Shown: positions 34,244 through 47,485, numbered from the stretch's first letter. The stretch: 64,000 nt of DNA from Multifurca ochricompacta (GCA_022496185.1 WTXG01000045.1:146624-210623), one strand, 5' to 3'. Made by a program: numbers and translations. The notes: generated by a model not told the origin, from the letters alone.

Positions 34244-36474
34244 TTAAAGAAGATCCGCACGACGAAGACTAGCCCGCAAGATACCATCCTCAACTGTTCG
34301 TAAAGTTGCAGCTGTGCCACGAGTGTCCTGCGGGGAAAAGACCCGTCAGTAAGAAAAATAATACTTGTACTTCCAATTGCATACATACTACAACAGAGGT
34401 AAGATGCACATAGAACCGACGAGGTTCGGGTGAATGCTGCTTTGCAATCTCTTTAAAGTGTGATTGAAAATCTTATATATAAAGTACGTTCAGCGGGGAG
34501 GGGGAGAAGGGGCAGTACGTTAAATGCCTTACATTTTTTGACCGTGTCAACGTCATTGCTTCTATTCCCGAAACTCGGCACGTGTGTCCGCACTTTGACT
34601 CCGGCGCGTAACTTTTGTTCTAACAAGTCACACTTGTTCAAGAATAGTATAATTTGAGTCTTGGCGAGCATTTGAAGGGAGCACAGCGTCTGCCAGAGCA
34701 TATAAGTGTCTTCGAGCCGGTTCACCCGGCGATCCTCCCGAAGCCGCTCATCAAAGGAAGATATGGGTGCGAGAAAGATGATTGCATCCATGTCATCGAA
34801 GAATGGATACCAATGGGCGCGCTGCCGTGAACGTCTCAGTTGGATATAACCGTGAGAGAGAGAAAGAGACAGGAACAATGGGCGCTACCAAACAAAAGAA
34901 AAAAAATAAGAACTCACCGAAGACCTGGTTCCACCCACATCATACATTAGCCATTCATGGCCGGCTAAAAAGCGGTATTAGGACGCAAAACAAAAAATGC
35001 AAGATTAAACAAGGAGCGCACCTTGCTCTACCCAAAAGCTGTATTCCTGCACTCCCAACGTCCGGAGCCGAGCACGGATCACGTCATTATCGGACGGTTC
35101 ATAATCTCGAGCAGCAATGCGCTCAATATCATTTAAGAAGCTGAATTTGAGCGGGGCAAATCAGCTCAGCAACGATTTTTTAAAAGAGAAACCCGCGGAG
35201 GAGGGAGGGGATCAAATAGAAAAGAAACGGAAGAGAGAAGGAGAAGTCGGGGAAATGAAAGAGACGGATGACATACAAGCCTGGTTCTTCTTCCATCCGA
35301 ATCTTCTTCCGTCGTAACATCTCTTGTACTGCACTGTCCTCCCACAACGCCCTCATATCTTCTGCGCAGCCAACGACAACCTCGGTCACCTCCGCCGCTT
35401 TGCGTACGCGGGCGTCAGCAGCGCGCGCCGTCTCTTGCGCATCCTGAGGACGCGTGCGGAAGCGTTCAAGGGCGCTACGCCACCCGTCTCGCGAGCGCAC
35501 AGCAAACTCCGACGGACGCGGAAGCACTCCACCAGGACCAGGATTATATGACTCCTCGACCGCAGCGGCGCCAAGACGGCGCTGAAGGTCTTGCTGTACG
35601 CCGCGGAGGGGAGCGAGGCGCAGACGAAGAAGGCGGTGTTTCTCGGTGAGCAAAACGGGAGGGGAAGAATCGAACATGGGGGGGTAGGCGGCGAGAGCGT
35701 CGCCACGAGGTCGAGGAGGGTGACGATGGAACGGATGAGGTTGAGTTGAATGATAGCGCGCCATGAGGAGCGTTCTTCGAGCCAGGTCTCACGCGCATAT
35801 TGCATTTGGAAGTCTAAGAGAAAATAAGGTGTGGGGTGGGTGGGTGAGCATGCCGTAAGGGGGATAAAAAAAAAAGGGGGCGGGAGGAGAGGGGAGTGAA
35901 TGGAATGGAAAAATGGAAACGATAAACCGGCTGCGAAAATGAATAAGTGGATAGATAGCGTAATTTTGGGTGCGACGTGATTCTCATATCACATACAAAG
36001 AGGCGCCCAGTCGACCGATCACAGCCATGAGAGAGGAAATCAGGAGGAGCATGCACGCACTGCACGCAAGCCCAGTAAAACGCCGATCGAGAAGGGGAAG
36101 CAATGAGAAGTGGGGGAAAAGAGGGAGGGAAGAAGGAGGATGAGAGGGAAACCAACTCACTTTTGAGTGTTGTCGATTTTCCTATCAAGTGCGCATGCAA
36201 GAATCGGGAGAGAGAGAGAGATAACGTTGAGAGGTGGAAGGGAGGAAGGATGGAACAACATACCACTTTCACTTTGACCAAGGATAAGCACTTTGACGCA
36301 GGGTCTCTGCCTACGCCGTGCAGCACGCTCTACTTTGAGCTGTTCATCTATTTCATCGCTCACACGTCTGGCCTCTGCTTCTGCACGCAAGCGGGCTGAG
36401 CGCGCAGCGGGAGTTTCGTTTAGTGGAGGCGCGATAGCAGCAGAGAGGGGATCATGGTCAAAGGAACGAAACAT
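34244..36474 (-). CDS. Divergent G-protein alpha subunit (one homopolymer frameshift)
   Basis: Exons 36264-36474, 36161-36181 (21-nt micro-exon), 35277-35813, 35022-35140, 34918-34964, 34533-34821, 34389-34471 and 34244-34327; about 463 aa if one base is restored. Motifs: P-loop GQSESGKST, the helical domain, switch I region RARLRTLGVQE, switch II DVGGTR, NKCD, and TSVV in place of TCAT. Gα subunits bind GTP and relay signals from seven-helix receptors. This belongs to the expanded divergent Gα group of mushrooms: no N-terminal myristoylation glycine, an Arg-rich N-terminus and no typical C-terminal receptor Cys. Thr stands where the catalytic Gln normally is. A seven-G run at 35678-35684 is one base short for the frame. 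Confidence 0.87.
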
Positions 36475-37339
36475 GAATGAGGGGGGGGTATGAGGGTCAG
36501 GAGGAAAAGAGAGAGAGGAATGATGGTAGAGTTAAAGGAGGTTGAAGATGGTAGTGAAGAAGAGTAGAAAAGGAAGGGAAGATTGAAAGAAAGAAGGAAA
36601 GAAGAAGTCAATGAGGGGAATGAGGGGAGGAAGGGGGAATGGGGATGAGTGGATTGTATGTGTGTGACAATGAGTATGTATGTATGTATGTATGGATCAT
36701 GGATCATTATTATTGACTTATGACCGGGAATGGGTTATGGACCGTCGTCGGTTGGAAGACGGCCCTTTCTTCTTCTCGTCATTGGGTGTGATCTCGTCTC
36801 GTTAAATCTGATCACTAAAACTGAGAACAGCCAACAGCCAACAGCCAACAACCAACAACCAACAGTTGTCGCATCGCGATCACTTATTTATCATTATCAC
36901 TATCACTATTTATTTTATTTCAATTTTTAGCTAATTTTTTACCCTTTCACTCACCACCACTACTATCATACTTACACCCTCCCCTCCTTGCTACGCTCCC
37001 AGTCTTGTGGGGTGGGGAAGGGGTTGGTCATTCATTCATTTGGGAGGAATTCCAAATTCCAATCAGGTAAAGTGACAGGCCGCGTCTGGCCGCGCCCCAG
37101 CGCTTCATAACATGTTACCGGCATTGGACGTCCTTTTTTTATGGCAATTTTTGCCATTTTATTTCCCCCCCTCAACCCCTCACCACCTCAAATTTTAATT
37201 TTTGTTTTGTTTTTTTATGGAATGGTGGAATTTGCGACAGGCACGAGAGATTTCATCTCCCGATACTCTGGCGTATTTTGAGGGACAATCAAACACTACG
37301 AGTTAGAAAAGACGGACAGATATCATCATGATAGATAGG

Positions 37340-37450
37340 CAGACAAGACAAGGACAGGAAAGGACAGGACATGACAGAACAGGACAGGACAGGACAGGAC
37401 AGATAGATAGATGGATGGATAGATGGATAGATAGATAGATAGATAGACAG
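37340..37450. repeat. (GGACA)n/(GATA)n microsatellite
   Basis: GGACA units (37348-37402) run into GATA/GATG units (37402-37448). Confidence 0.9.
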
Positions 37451-37675
37451 AACTAGTCCCACCCTCTTTTCTTTTCCTTTCTCCCACCCACCCACCTTCC
37501 AACCACTAAACCACTAGACTACCAAAGGATGGGGGGGAAGAAACAAAAATCGCATTTTTAAGATTTCGGCTTCTAAACCCTCGAAGCTCAACTTTTTTAA
37601 AAGAATTAAAAAAAAGTGTTTAGTTAGAACTTGAAACCGAGGAGATCTTAAAATTGAAGATAAATCGATAAACGG

Positions 37676-37735
37676 GTTTGGGTTGGGTTGGGTTGGGTTG
37701 TATTGGATTGTATTGTATTGGATTGGGTTCTTCTT
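37676..37735. repeat. (GGGTT)n/(GTATT)n microsatellite, followed by CCCAT repeats
   Basis: GGGTT repeated about five times, then TGTATTGGAT units; CCCATCC-type repeats continue at 37825-37985. Confidence 0.85.
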
Positions 37736-40700
37736 CTTTCTTCTTCTTCTCCCTTTGACTTCCAAGCGACCTGTCAAAAATGTCAATCTCGGCATCTTCC
37801 CTTCCTTTCCTTCCCTCCTCTTTCCCATCCCCACTCTCATCCCCACCCCCATCCCCATCCCCCATCCCTCATCCCCCATCCCTCATCCCCCCCATCCTCA
37901 TCCTCATCCCCTTCCCCCTCCCCACCATCCTCTATCCCATTTCATCCTATCCCGTTCTTTCCCATCTTCTTTCCCATCTTGTTATATCCCGATTGGCTGC
38001 CCTAACTCAGCTGAACTTGAAACCCATATACGCCATGCCACTGTCATGCCCGATCCTCCTCCCTCCATCAAACTAAAGGTCCATAATGAAAATGAAATTT
38101 CATAATAAGCCCTTTGGGTCCTGTCCCCTCTCTCTCTCTCTCTCCCCAAGCCCGAGCCCGAACATCACCCTTATCGTTGCCAAGGCTTTGTCCTGTTTGT
38201 CGGTCCGGAGTCGGGACGCGCGGACGTTCAGTCATCATCCCCTTCTTTTTTTTTCTGTTGACCACGTTCTCTCTCCTTCTTCTTCTCCGGTATGAATGCG
38301 ATCCCCGTGACGAGAGAGCCAGCAGTAACATTAATAAAAATAAAAACAGCCAAAGTTCTGGTTCATAACTCTCTCTCTCTCTCTCACTCTCTTTGCGGAG
38401 CTTGTCGGCCCCCGGGCGCGCGCCTCTTCCCCACGATCATTTTACTTGACTTTCTTCTCATATTCATACGCCAGAGACAAAGGCAGGCAGGCAGGTCATT
38501 CATTCAAGACCGCTCTCGGTTGCGCTTATAGGAATGATGGACTCCACTTTCCACCCCCCCATCCCTCGGTTAATTTAGAAGAAATGTTTTTACATAATAA
38601 AGTCTTTGGTACCAATCGTGAACCCGCGGGGTTTCTTGACTCCAAACACAACGAGGACTTGGAGCACTCGCCTCCTCCCCCTCCTCTCTCTTTCTCTTCC
38701 ACCACCTTTCAAAAATCGAAACCTCCATCAAATTCAATTCATGTTTGAATCAAATAGTATCATAGCCCCCCCCCCCCCCGCCATGTTGTTGGGGTATCGC
38801 AAATCAGTATCAAACACCAAACAATCATCAAATCATCACAACAGCGTCGCGTCGCGTCGTTTCATTCATTTCAATTTCATGAGACAGAAAAATAATCACA
38901 CGTGCATCACGGAAAATAGAATCACAGTGAGAAGGGGGGGGGGGCTTGCTTAAAAATCCCAAACGACCAACATAGGTCGAGGGGAAGACCCCGAACCCAA
39001 AAAAAAATAATAAAAAAACCTTTTTTTGTTTTGTTTTGTTTTGTGCAGGTCAGGTCCAACAAACAAGATTCCCCGAGCGCTTTGAAAAGCGAAGGTGGTG
39101 AGGGATGGGAATGGGATATCACGTATGTATGAGATACAACGAAGAGGGGACACAGACAAGGCACATTGGTATCTATGAGGGACTTGAGGGGGCCGTGTCG
39201 GCCGCCGACACATACAGGTCAGGGTTAGTTTGGTATGGTATATTATTATTGCCCTTCATTCATTTTATGGATATGGGATTCTCGCACACACGCCAAACCG
39301 CGCTCAAAAGATTAAGGTAAGCTTAATATGTTTTTTTTTTTTTCTTTTTGGGATTGGGGGGGGGGAGAAGTTTGTTTGCGTGTGTGGGTAGTAAAGCAAA
39401 AAAAAAAGAATTGACCGAACCGAAATGATGATAAGCCCACTCATCACCACCATAGCGCCGAAAAAAAAAAATCTACCAAGGGGGAAAGAAACGTACCCAA
39501 ACTTATTCCCCCCTACAAATTTTAATTAATTTAAAAAACGCGAAATTTATTTCTAATTACTTTGATCTGGGTTAGAGAGAGCTCTACGGACAGCAAAAGG
39601 GGGGGAAAGCGATTGAGAGGAAAGGAAAACAGAGCAACAGGGGGATTAACTCGGTCGGAGTTTTAGTAGCCACAATACCTCTCATTCCTCCCTTTTTTAT
39701 TTATTTTTATTATTATTTTTCTCCCTCCCTCTTCTTCATTCATCTCCAAAAGAAATTAATGATCAAAACGCCACTTGGAGAAGAAGCAAGGGAAAAAAAA
39801 AATGATGGATGGAGAGAGAGGGTGATTAAAATAAATAATAATAATGATGGTGGTGGTGGGATGATGAAGATGAAGATGGCGGTGGGGAAGTCGAACGGAT
39901 CGACAATTAATATAGTTTGGAGGGTTTGGGATCGTAAATTACCCCCAAAGGGCCCTGAATAAACAGTACGAGCGCACACACATTACACACAAAACAAATC
40001 TGTGTGTTTAATGATGAATTCTACACACATACACATACAGCACTCTCACTCCCCCCCCCCTCCAAACACACCTCACCTCATATGGCGCTTGTCTCGAGCA
40101 TGGTGGAGAGAAAAAAATAAATTTTTTGATGAGAGAGGTGGTGGTGGTGGGTTGCAAATGGAAGTTTTGGTGTATTTCCGAATTCCGAATTCTGAACTCT
40201 CACTTGAACAAACTCCGAATAACACCAACCTGAACTAAGAAAAAAACACTCCCCCCCCCTCCCCCCTTTCGACTCAATGGGGGAAATACTCCACAAACAT
40301 GAATGCAAGCGAGATGATGAGAGAGAGAGAAAGAGAACAAAAACATTGCTACACTAAACTGGGCTAAACTAGTACCACTTATTTAAATTTTTTTTTGGCT
40401 TTTCTTTTTCGGGTTACACTTGTGCTCGGTCAGGGGGGGGGAGCGGGGAGGGGAGGGGATAGGGGCCACAAGGGAAACGATTTAATTCCAGATAGTTGTA
40501 TGTATGGTCGGCCGAACCAAACTGACCGACCGAATACAACGGATTTGCAAAAAAAAAAAAAGCCAGTGGGCGTCATTTATAATTAGTTGATCTTTTTCTT
40601 TTTTTCCGCTTTCTTTCCATGAAGGTGTTTTTTTTCATACATACAGTGATGAATGAAAGGAAAGAAAAAAGATGACTTGTACATGCAGGGGCCGCGTCTC

Positions 40701-40928
40701 CATCAATAAAGAACCCATAACCATGAATTAAATCACCTAATCTATCGTAGGAGGGTTTTAGTCCAAACTCCCTTTTCAACGCCGCCCCATGTCCTTAAAA
40801 TTTTCCAAAAAAAAAAAAAATCAATTCAATCCTGGGGGAAAATTTCTCTGCTTCGTTCTCTAAAGTACGAAATCAGGCGCGCAACAACAACAACAAAAAA
40901 AAGAGAGAGCGGGAGGCGGGGGGGGAGG

Positions 40929-43654
40929 CTATGGGGACCTGCTCAACGCAGGATCACTTTCCCTCCGTAACGTAGGACTCGGTAAACCTCGCTCAAGACG
41001 ACTCTCGTCAACTCCACTGCCCAAGATACCAAGTCCTCCTCCTCCTCCTTGCACAACCACAGACGCGCTTCTTCGTCCCAGATCCACTTCCGGTCCATCA
41101 CCATCACCACCACCACCACCATCATCCATCATCTCCACCTCTTCCGCTTCTTCACCGTGTTCGACTCCACCTCCTCCCGCCCGTCTCATCCGCCGTGCGT
41201 AGAACGTCCGGCTCGCGGTGGCGTTAGAGAACAGTGGGAGTAAGTACCGTTCGTCGATGGCTTGGAACCATTTCCCTTCCTCACTACGTTCCGCCCCACA
41301 ACAGAAGTCGAAGAGGAAGAAGAAATACCACCACCACCACCACCACCACCAACACCATCAGGTCCTCCACCACCGCGTCCAGTCACGCCATATAAAGAGG
41401 AAGTGGGTGCGAGCGGTAAAACTTCACCACCATCCGAATCATATGAATCGCTCGAAGCAGCAGAGAACGCGGATCCGGATCGCATAGGCGAGAATGGCGG
41501 CTGTTCATGTTGGTGTTGGTGTTGATTATTATTGTTATAGTTATAGTTATGGCTCCGATTCTGCTGACTCTGACCCTGACTTTGGCTCTGATGACGATGA
41601 TGATGATTCCGGTTCGGACTCCGGCTTCGGCTGCTGCTCTGATGATCATGATGATAGTGGTGGTTTTGATTCTGCACGTGGTGGTTATAACTCCGCGGTG
41701 GCGGATTCCCATAGTGCGAACCGATCCGTGAGGCGGCTGCCCCGCGACCGTACCCAGGATAGTAATCGTCGGGCGGTGGTAAGCGTTGCCATCGCGCGCC
41801 ACGTCGAACTGACGACAACGGTGGCGACTCGTCGTCATCGCTACTCGTCGCATCTTCGTCTTCAACTCCAGTCCGTATCCCGAGTACCTCGAGCATCTTT
41901 GCCGTCGTTCCACCGAAGATGACGACGGTGAGGACACGACGACGAGCACGGTCGTACGTAGCGTCTGCCCATTGTCCCCGTGGAAACCGGCTGCAAGGGC
42001 AACGCCGACCGCGCCACGCAGACCAGCCCAGAAGAGCATCATTTGGTACGCGTGTGGGAGTTCCTCAGTGCGCTGACCGCGTGCATGACGTTGGAAGAAG
42101 TTGATCAACTCGGAAAGCGGGAAGACGGCGGCATAGCGTGTGAAAACGACGGCGACTGTCGTGATTGCGATGAACAGTGGTTTGACATACGACGTCACCT
42201 TCTCCCCAGATGGTGGTGACGTGAAGAGTGATAATCCGAGATAAATGAAGATAAAGTTCTCCGAGAGCTTTGCGAGCGTCCCGAAAATGTATTTGGTGCG
42301 CGTTGGGTGCGATGTGACATGGTGTGGTAAGCATAGTGTTTCAGCGTGATGCCACAGAAAAGAAGCGAGACGATCCCTGACATGGATATGCCATTGGAGA
42401 AAAAGTAACAGGTATATGCGCATAATGCGACAAGGCAGGATTCAATGGAAGGGTAAGCATTGAGTGAGGAGTGCTTGAGGACAGTGACATCGCGAGGCCA
42501 AATGCGACGCCCAGAGCCATCGATACGCTGAATGAGAGAAGAAAGATGCCTATCCCGTGGAAGAGCGATGACAGGTAGATTTCGGTCCCATGGAATTGAG
42601 AAGTGTCCTATCCAAAAATTGAATAACTGACGGGCATTCGAATGAGGAAAAATCACGTACTCTACATAACAATACTGACAGCATCGTTGAGTAAACTTTC
42701 CCCAAAAATGACCGTGTATAACTTCGGATCAACCTTATACTGCTTGAATATGGCAAGAATGGTAACCGGGTCCGTTGCAGAGAGTGTGGTCCCGAATATG
42801 AGACATTCGAGGAGGGTGAATTCCAAAGACTCGATACCAAGGATGGACCAGATGTAAACTAGCACACTATCATATTAAACGCATGTAGTAAGTTCGGGAC
42901 CGCGTCTCAGGACGTTTCGTGAACGTACCCGACGCCAACGGCAGATATAAAGGTGCCCAGGAACGCAAACGTTAGAATGGAACCGAAATTACGGAAAAAG
43001 CTTTCCTATAATCCCATTGACCAACAAACGCGGACGCGTGCGGGGGTGGGAGACTTACCTGCTTCAGCTCATAACCAGAGTTTAGGATGATGGGTGGAAG
43101 GAGGAGATTGAAGAAGAGCGTGCTTTTGAAAGTCTGGGATGAAAGAGAGATCAGAAAAAAAGAAAAACCACCCACGGGAAGAAGAACGTCGCGTGATGAT
43201 GGAGGGAGATATGACCAGATGCTTTCTCCCTCCCTTCCTCCCTCCCTCCCCTTCCCATCGGCATCCGATCCGACAGCCCCTTCCGCAGGTCAAACCCCCC
43301 CCAAAAAAAAAAGATAAAAGGTTTGTTGTGCACCCCTCATCCCTCAAAAGGACTAACCCATTCGAAAGAAGGGGTGCTCACCAACATCTCTCTAATTAAA
43401 TGCCCCGGCGCTAGGCGCACTACGAATCCAACAACCATGCCCGCAACAATAGAGACGACAGTTTCATGGATCGCGCGTATTCGTTTTATTTGGAGGTAAT
43501 AAGATGTCCATAAAGATAAAATAAGGAGGAGGCAGACGAGGAAAAGAGACCATGAAGAGTAGAACTCTTCCACCTCTGGCGGTGCTGGCGTGGATGAGTC
43601 TACAGGAGCGGCAGCGGCAGCTGAGACGGTGACTGAGCCCAAATGAATTGACAT
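40929..43654 (-). CDS. nhx1: NHX1-type Na+/H+ exchanger (CPA1), several single-base frame breaks
   Basis: Exons read as 43382-43654, 43059-43133, 42929-43005, 42661-42866 and 40929-42607. Conserved CPA1 blocks in order: SYYLQIKRIRAIHETVVSI, FFNLLLPPIILNSGYELKQ, ATDPVTILAIFK, FGESLLNDAVSIVM, GITLKHYAYHTMS, ENFIFIYLGLSLF and WAGLRGAVGVALA. The cytosolic tail is Gln/His/Asn- and Ser-rich and includes AIDERYLLPLFSNATASRTF. Such antiporters exchange Na+/K+ for H+ at late endosome/vacuole or plasma membrane. Six places within conserved sequence are one base short (near 42663, 42600, 42481, 42299, 41935 and 41270). A conserved single-copy gene so damaged suggests sequence error; otherwise it is dead. 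Confidence 0.9.
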
Positions 43655-44544
43655 GGGGCTCTAAATGGATGGGGCAGAGCAGAAAGGCAGAAAATCAGAG
43701 CGGCGAACCTAAGCGGAGCCGTCGACTTTGACGGCTGGTGTGCATGTGAAGGGGGGGCGAAGTTTGAGCCTGAGGCCGCGAAACCCCGAAGGCAGCCAAA
43801 CTAATTGGATGACTAAGCAAGTCACCAGAGTGTAGCCTCCTCTACTCGCTCTCTCTGCTCTGCTGTCTAACATGCCACCTCCGACTGGGACATCGTGGCC
43901 TTGTGACCATGAAAGGGAGACAAGAGCAAGAGTCTCGGTTCGATAACTCACACGAGCAACAACTCGCAGTGACGACCTGACTATACTGACTGACTCGACG
44001 ACAGGTTGTTCTGCTATTCCGTTCCCCTACCTGTGCATGACTCTGCAAAGTTAGCTCACCTCCTCACTTAAACGCAGTCTCAAGGAGACATCGGGCAAAT
44101 AGCACAAGTGCTGTAACCATTCCTATCCCATTCAACATGTAAGCAAAGCAAAATTTAAAACAGGAACGCCGACGTCCACCCCTTAGCAAAGGCTTTGGAG
44201 TGGGCAACTACGAACAACTCAAACATATAACTATTTGGCTTCCTGTCTGCATCATGGCCCACCCCCCATTCCTCCACATGACCACACCTAATTGACCCCT
44301 CTACTCTCGCCACACCCCTAAGAATTCAAACGCACCTGTGTGCCTGTTGTTTCATCGCAAATGCAAATGTACGAGTAATAGCTGCACGCGGAATATAAAT
44401 TGGATTATTTTTTTAGACATGCTGGCGGGGTGACAGCGCGTGATAAGTTTTGTTACCCTAACGTGTTAAACGATTAGGGGTCGTGCTCTCTTGCTCCTCG
44501 ATCTCAACTCTTGACGATTGAAGTTGAGCTCACCCATCCTAGTC
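43655..44544. other. Divergent intergenic region
   Basis: 890 bp between the NHX1 start (minus) and the NTPase/nuclease start (plus), presumably holding both promoters. No TATA box or other element I can assign. Confidence 0.4.
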
Positions 44545-47485
44545 ATGTCGAAGCGCCCTTCTTCTCCAAGCCAATCCCCACCAAAGCACCCGAGGCAAGA
44601 TCAATTCTCTTCTCTTCCTGACCCGTCCAAACAAGAACAAGGAACATCCTCACTTGCTTCACACCGTCGCCTCCCTAATGACGCCCTCGCACGTTTTATC
44701 AACGATTTGCGGAGTTATTTCACACCAAGGTTATACGCCACCAGGACTACAGAGGTACTCGGACAATTGTCTACCGACTTTGAGGATGCATATCATGGGC
44801 ATCAATCAAATTTCGTGAGTGAAGACGTTTTCATGGAGAATCTTGGAACACGTACGAATTTCGATTTCTGCAACCTGTTGAAAAGGGCAATAAGGGAGGA
44901 TGCCACTGAGGACAACTGCCAGGCTGTCGTAACCCACGGTCTGTCCTTTGATAGTCTATCAAATTCAAACTCCATTCATCATCATTTTCTTAGATGCGTT
45001 TTGGACTATTCTACCACCCGAGCCCATCGGTAAGGCCAAAGAACTTGTCGATCCCTTGCAGTCGATTTCTAATCGGATTGGGTTGCAGTTCCCCGCGATG
45101 TTATGATGTCACCGGAGGAAAGGGATACGTCTGAAAAGTATTCAAATTTGGCGGCTCAGGCGGCTCATCTGAATACCATCAGCTGTCATAGAATCTTGGA
45201 GCGTAGAGTTCATTGGGCGTGCACCACTCGAAGGCCTGAAGAACCACATTGCACAGGAACTATCAGTATCATCTCGGTATCGGTACTGTTGTATTGTGCA
45301 GTCATCTGGGACGGGAAAGTCGCGCTTGCATGATGAATTCTCCAAGGCTCATTTCATGATTACAATCGTCCTGCGTGCATTTCGGAGCAATGGTCTGTCT
45401 TGCCATATTTTGCTATCATGGCCTACTTAACCGCTCTTATAGGTTTCCCTCCCACGGACGGTCAAGTTCGTAATTTTCTGAAGATAGAGGCTTGGACAAG
45501 AGGCGGACCTACCTTGGCCTATTCTCAGGCATACCATTTCCTCCTCGCTTTGTTCGAAAAGACGAAGGAGACTGTTGCCCAATGGACCGATCTCAGTCAC
45601 AGGGCTGAACGGGTTCTAAGGTTCAGGGAATTTATGTCACGTGGTCAAAACATGGAATCTACAGGGGAAGATAGGGAAAACTTTTACAAGGACGTTGTCG
45701 CTCGGGCTGAGAGTGTACGTCGGTCACCACTCTTTCGTCGTCGTCTTCATTCTTTCTAATCAGTTCACTTTTAAAAGCACATGAAGAAACAACTTTATAT
45801 GAGAGATGAGAACTTAATTCATGCATTCGAACGTCTTCGATATGCAGTGAATGGGGAAACTCGTCCTCTGGAAACTGAGGTCGACATCTACTTGATGTTT
45901 GATGAGGCTCACATGCTCGCAGAACCTTTTCACAATTTCGACCTGCGTTGTCCTTTGTCTGAACTGCAGCGAGCACTGCAGATTCTGTCCACACGAGCTT
46001 TATGGTCGTTTTACGTTTCCACGTCAGCCATAATCCTACACGCGTCTCAGCGACCACGTAGTCAGGATCCTTCCTGTCGTCTACCCCGCCCTTACATTCA
46101 CATGGGGTTTGACCAGCTGATGGAAGGTCAAAAGATTTCTAAAAATAGTACCCTTGAAGATGTGACTTCGTTTGAGTGCATTGCTCACATGGGAAGGCCA
46201 ATCTAAGTGAGCGAGGTGTTCTCTTAATTTGTGCCTTTTTTTTAATGGTTTTCAGGTGGGGTACACTTTATGACTACGGTTATCGGGCACTACTTGGATT
46301 TGCAATGGAAAAGCTACTGTGCGCGACGGGAGTGAATGACTTGACAGATGCGCAGATATACGCGGTTCTGTCGCAGCGTCTGGCGCTGGATATTGATACA
46401 CCAAAATACGTTTCAACACCCAGGAATGATGTGATAACTAGGGAGAAACTTGGTGAGATCATGCATGATCAGATCAAGTTTCATATGCGTATCTGTGTCT
46501 CTGCCGAGGACGGATTGGATTCTCTACGTGGGATCGCTTTGTCTGAGCCGATCCTGTCGCGGGCAGCTTGTGCGATCATGGAGGGAGGCAGGTTAAAGTT
46601 TAATCTACCTGTAGCTCTGGGAAGGGCTATGTCTGGGTTCTGCCTTAATCGATATGCCCGTACACGGTTATTCGTCGCTGCGCTGTTCATCTGGGCTCGG
46701 GATCAGGATGAGCCGGTCAAAAAACGGACTGATTACTTGACTGTCAAGGAACTGTTCGAAATACTATTTTGCGATCCGATTTTCGAATCGATCTTGGAAG
46801 ACATGCCGTCTCTGTGTCCCCAGAAGGTTACCCCACGACCATTCAGAGAGGTGTTTGGCGAAGCCAACATGCATTTCAATCATTTTATCAAACCATATGA
46901 ACAGGAGGTCCTGACGCGTAGGTGTCTAGTCCGCTTCATGGCACGCGGGGCGGCGGGTTTCAGCGCTAATGAAGAAGCTGGCTTCAATGCGGTTTACCCG
47001 TACTTGTATGGGGGTATCGACCTTGACATGAAGAAAATTGGATTTATAATGGTTCAATTTAAGAACGATTCAAACGGCGAAGAATACGATATTGATGAAT
47101 CTTCAAGGAAATGGATCCGTTCAAATGTGGCTTGCTTGACGAGTCAGATAAGCAAGATGGACGATTCCCGATCCCTCTTATTCGTATCTTCTTTTCGTTT
47201 TCTTGTAGTGGTGACGCTGGCAGCATGGTGCGGAAGACATACGAATGTGGATCGGGCTCAAATGGAGAAGCGCTGTTTACTTCATATGATTATGTATGCT
47301 CCGGAATCAGCGAGTACATCTTCCGAGCAGTGGAGGAAGGTCTTGGAGATTGGCAAGTGTTGTTGAAGAAGACGGTTAATATACGGGATGATTTGAAAGG
47401 GTTTATTGAGATGTCGGGAGAACCTGATATACTTAGTTCTTATTTTCCGGCTAGTGGAAGTCTTGGTGGAAATGATATTTTGTGA
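44545..47485 (+). pseudogene. P-loop NTPase with restriction-nuclease-like C-terminus (RHS/Crinkler-type), apparently broken
   Basis: Ser/Pro-rich N-terminus, then a Walker A GTGKSRL (~45308-45328), Walker B-like YLMFDEAH (~45888-45911), a long helical region, and near 47011-47067 GIDLDMKKIGF...VQFKN, which fits a PD-(D/E)XK-type core with Q-x-K. This matches the NTPase-plus-nuclease proteins grouped with Crinkler/RHS effectors; that assignment is mine and moderate. Plausible introns are 45030-45088, 45393-45442 and 45715-45777. Breaks: a frame change near 45180-45190, an in-frame TAA at 46204-46206 just before a splice-like GTGAGC, and one base missing near 47098. No N-terminal Crinkler domain is seen. 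Fragments of the same family lie at 30190 and 55570. Confidence 0.65.

Larger units (their letters stand above)
36475..40928. other. 4.4-kb intergenic stretch, low complexity; no gene recognised
   Basis: Read on both strands. Short ORFs are Ser/Pro or Phe/Ser tracts from CT-, CCCAT- and homopolymer-rich DNA and show no domain. Several tracts exceed ten identical bases (e.g. C near 38768, G near 38935, T near 39332). It separates the Gα start from the NHX1 3' end. An unrecognised non-coding RNA cannot be excluded. Confidence 0.5.

Noticed and set aside
37676..37735. Telomere-like (GGGTT)n tract
   Set aside because: The unit is GGGTT, not the fungal TTAGGG, and it is interrupted and internal; an ordinary microsatellite fits better.
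41494..41922. Asp/Ser-rich ORF on the plus strand
   Set aside because: Exact shadow of the Gln/His/Ser-rich NHX1 tail on the minus strand.
44545..47485. Full Crinkler effector at this locus
   Set aside because: No N-terminal Crinkler ubiquitin-like domain is visible; only the NTPase and nuclease-like parts support kinship with Crinkler/RHS proteins.
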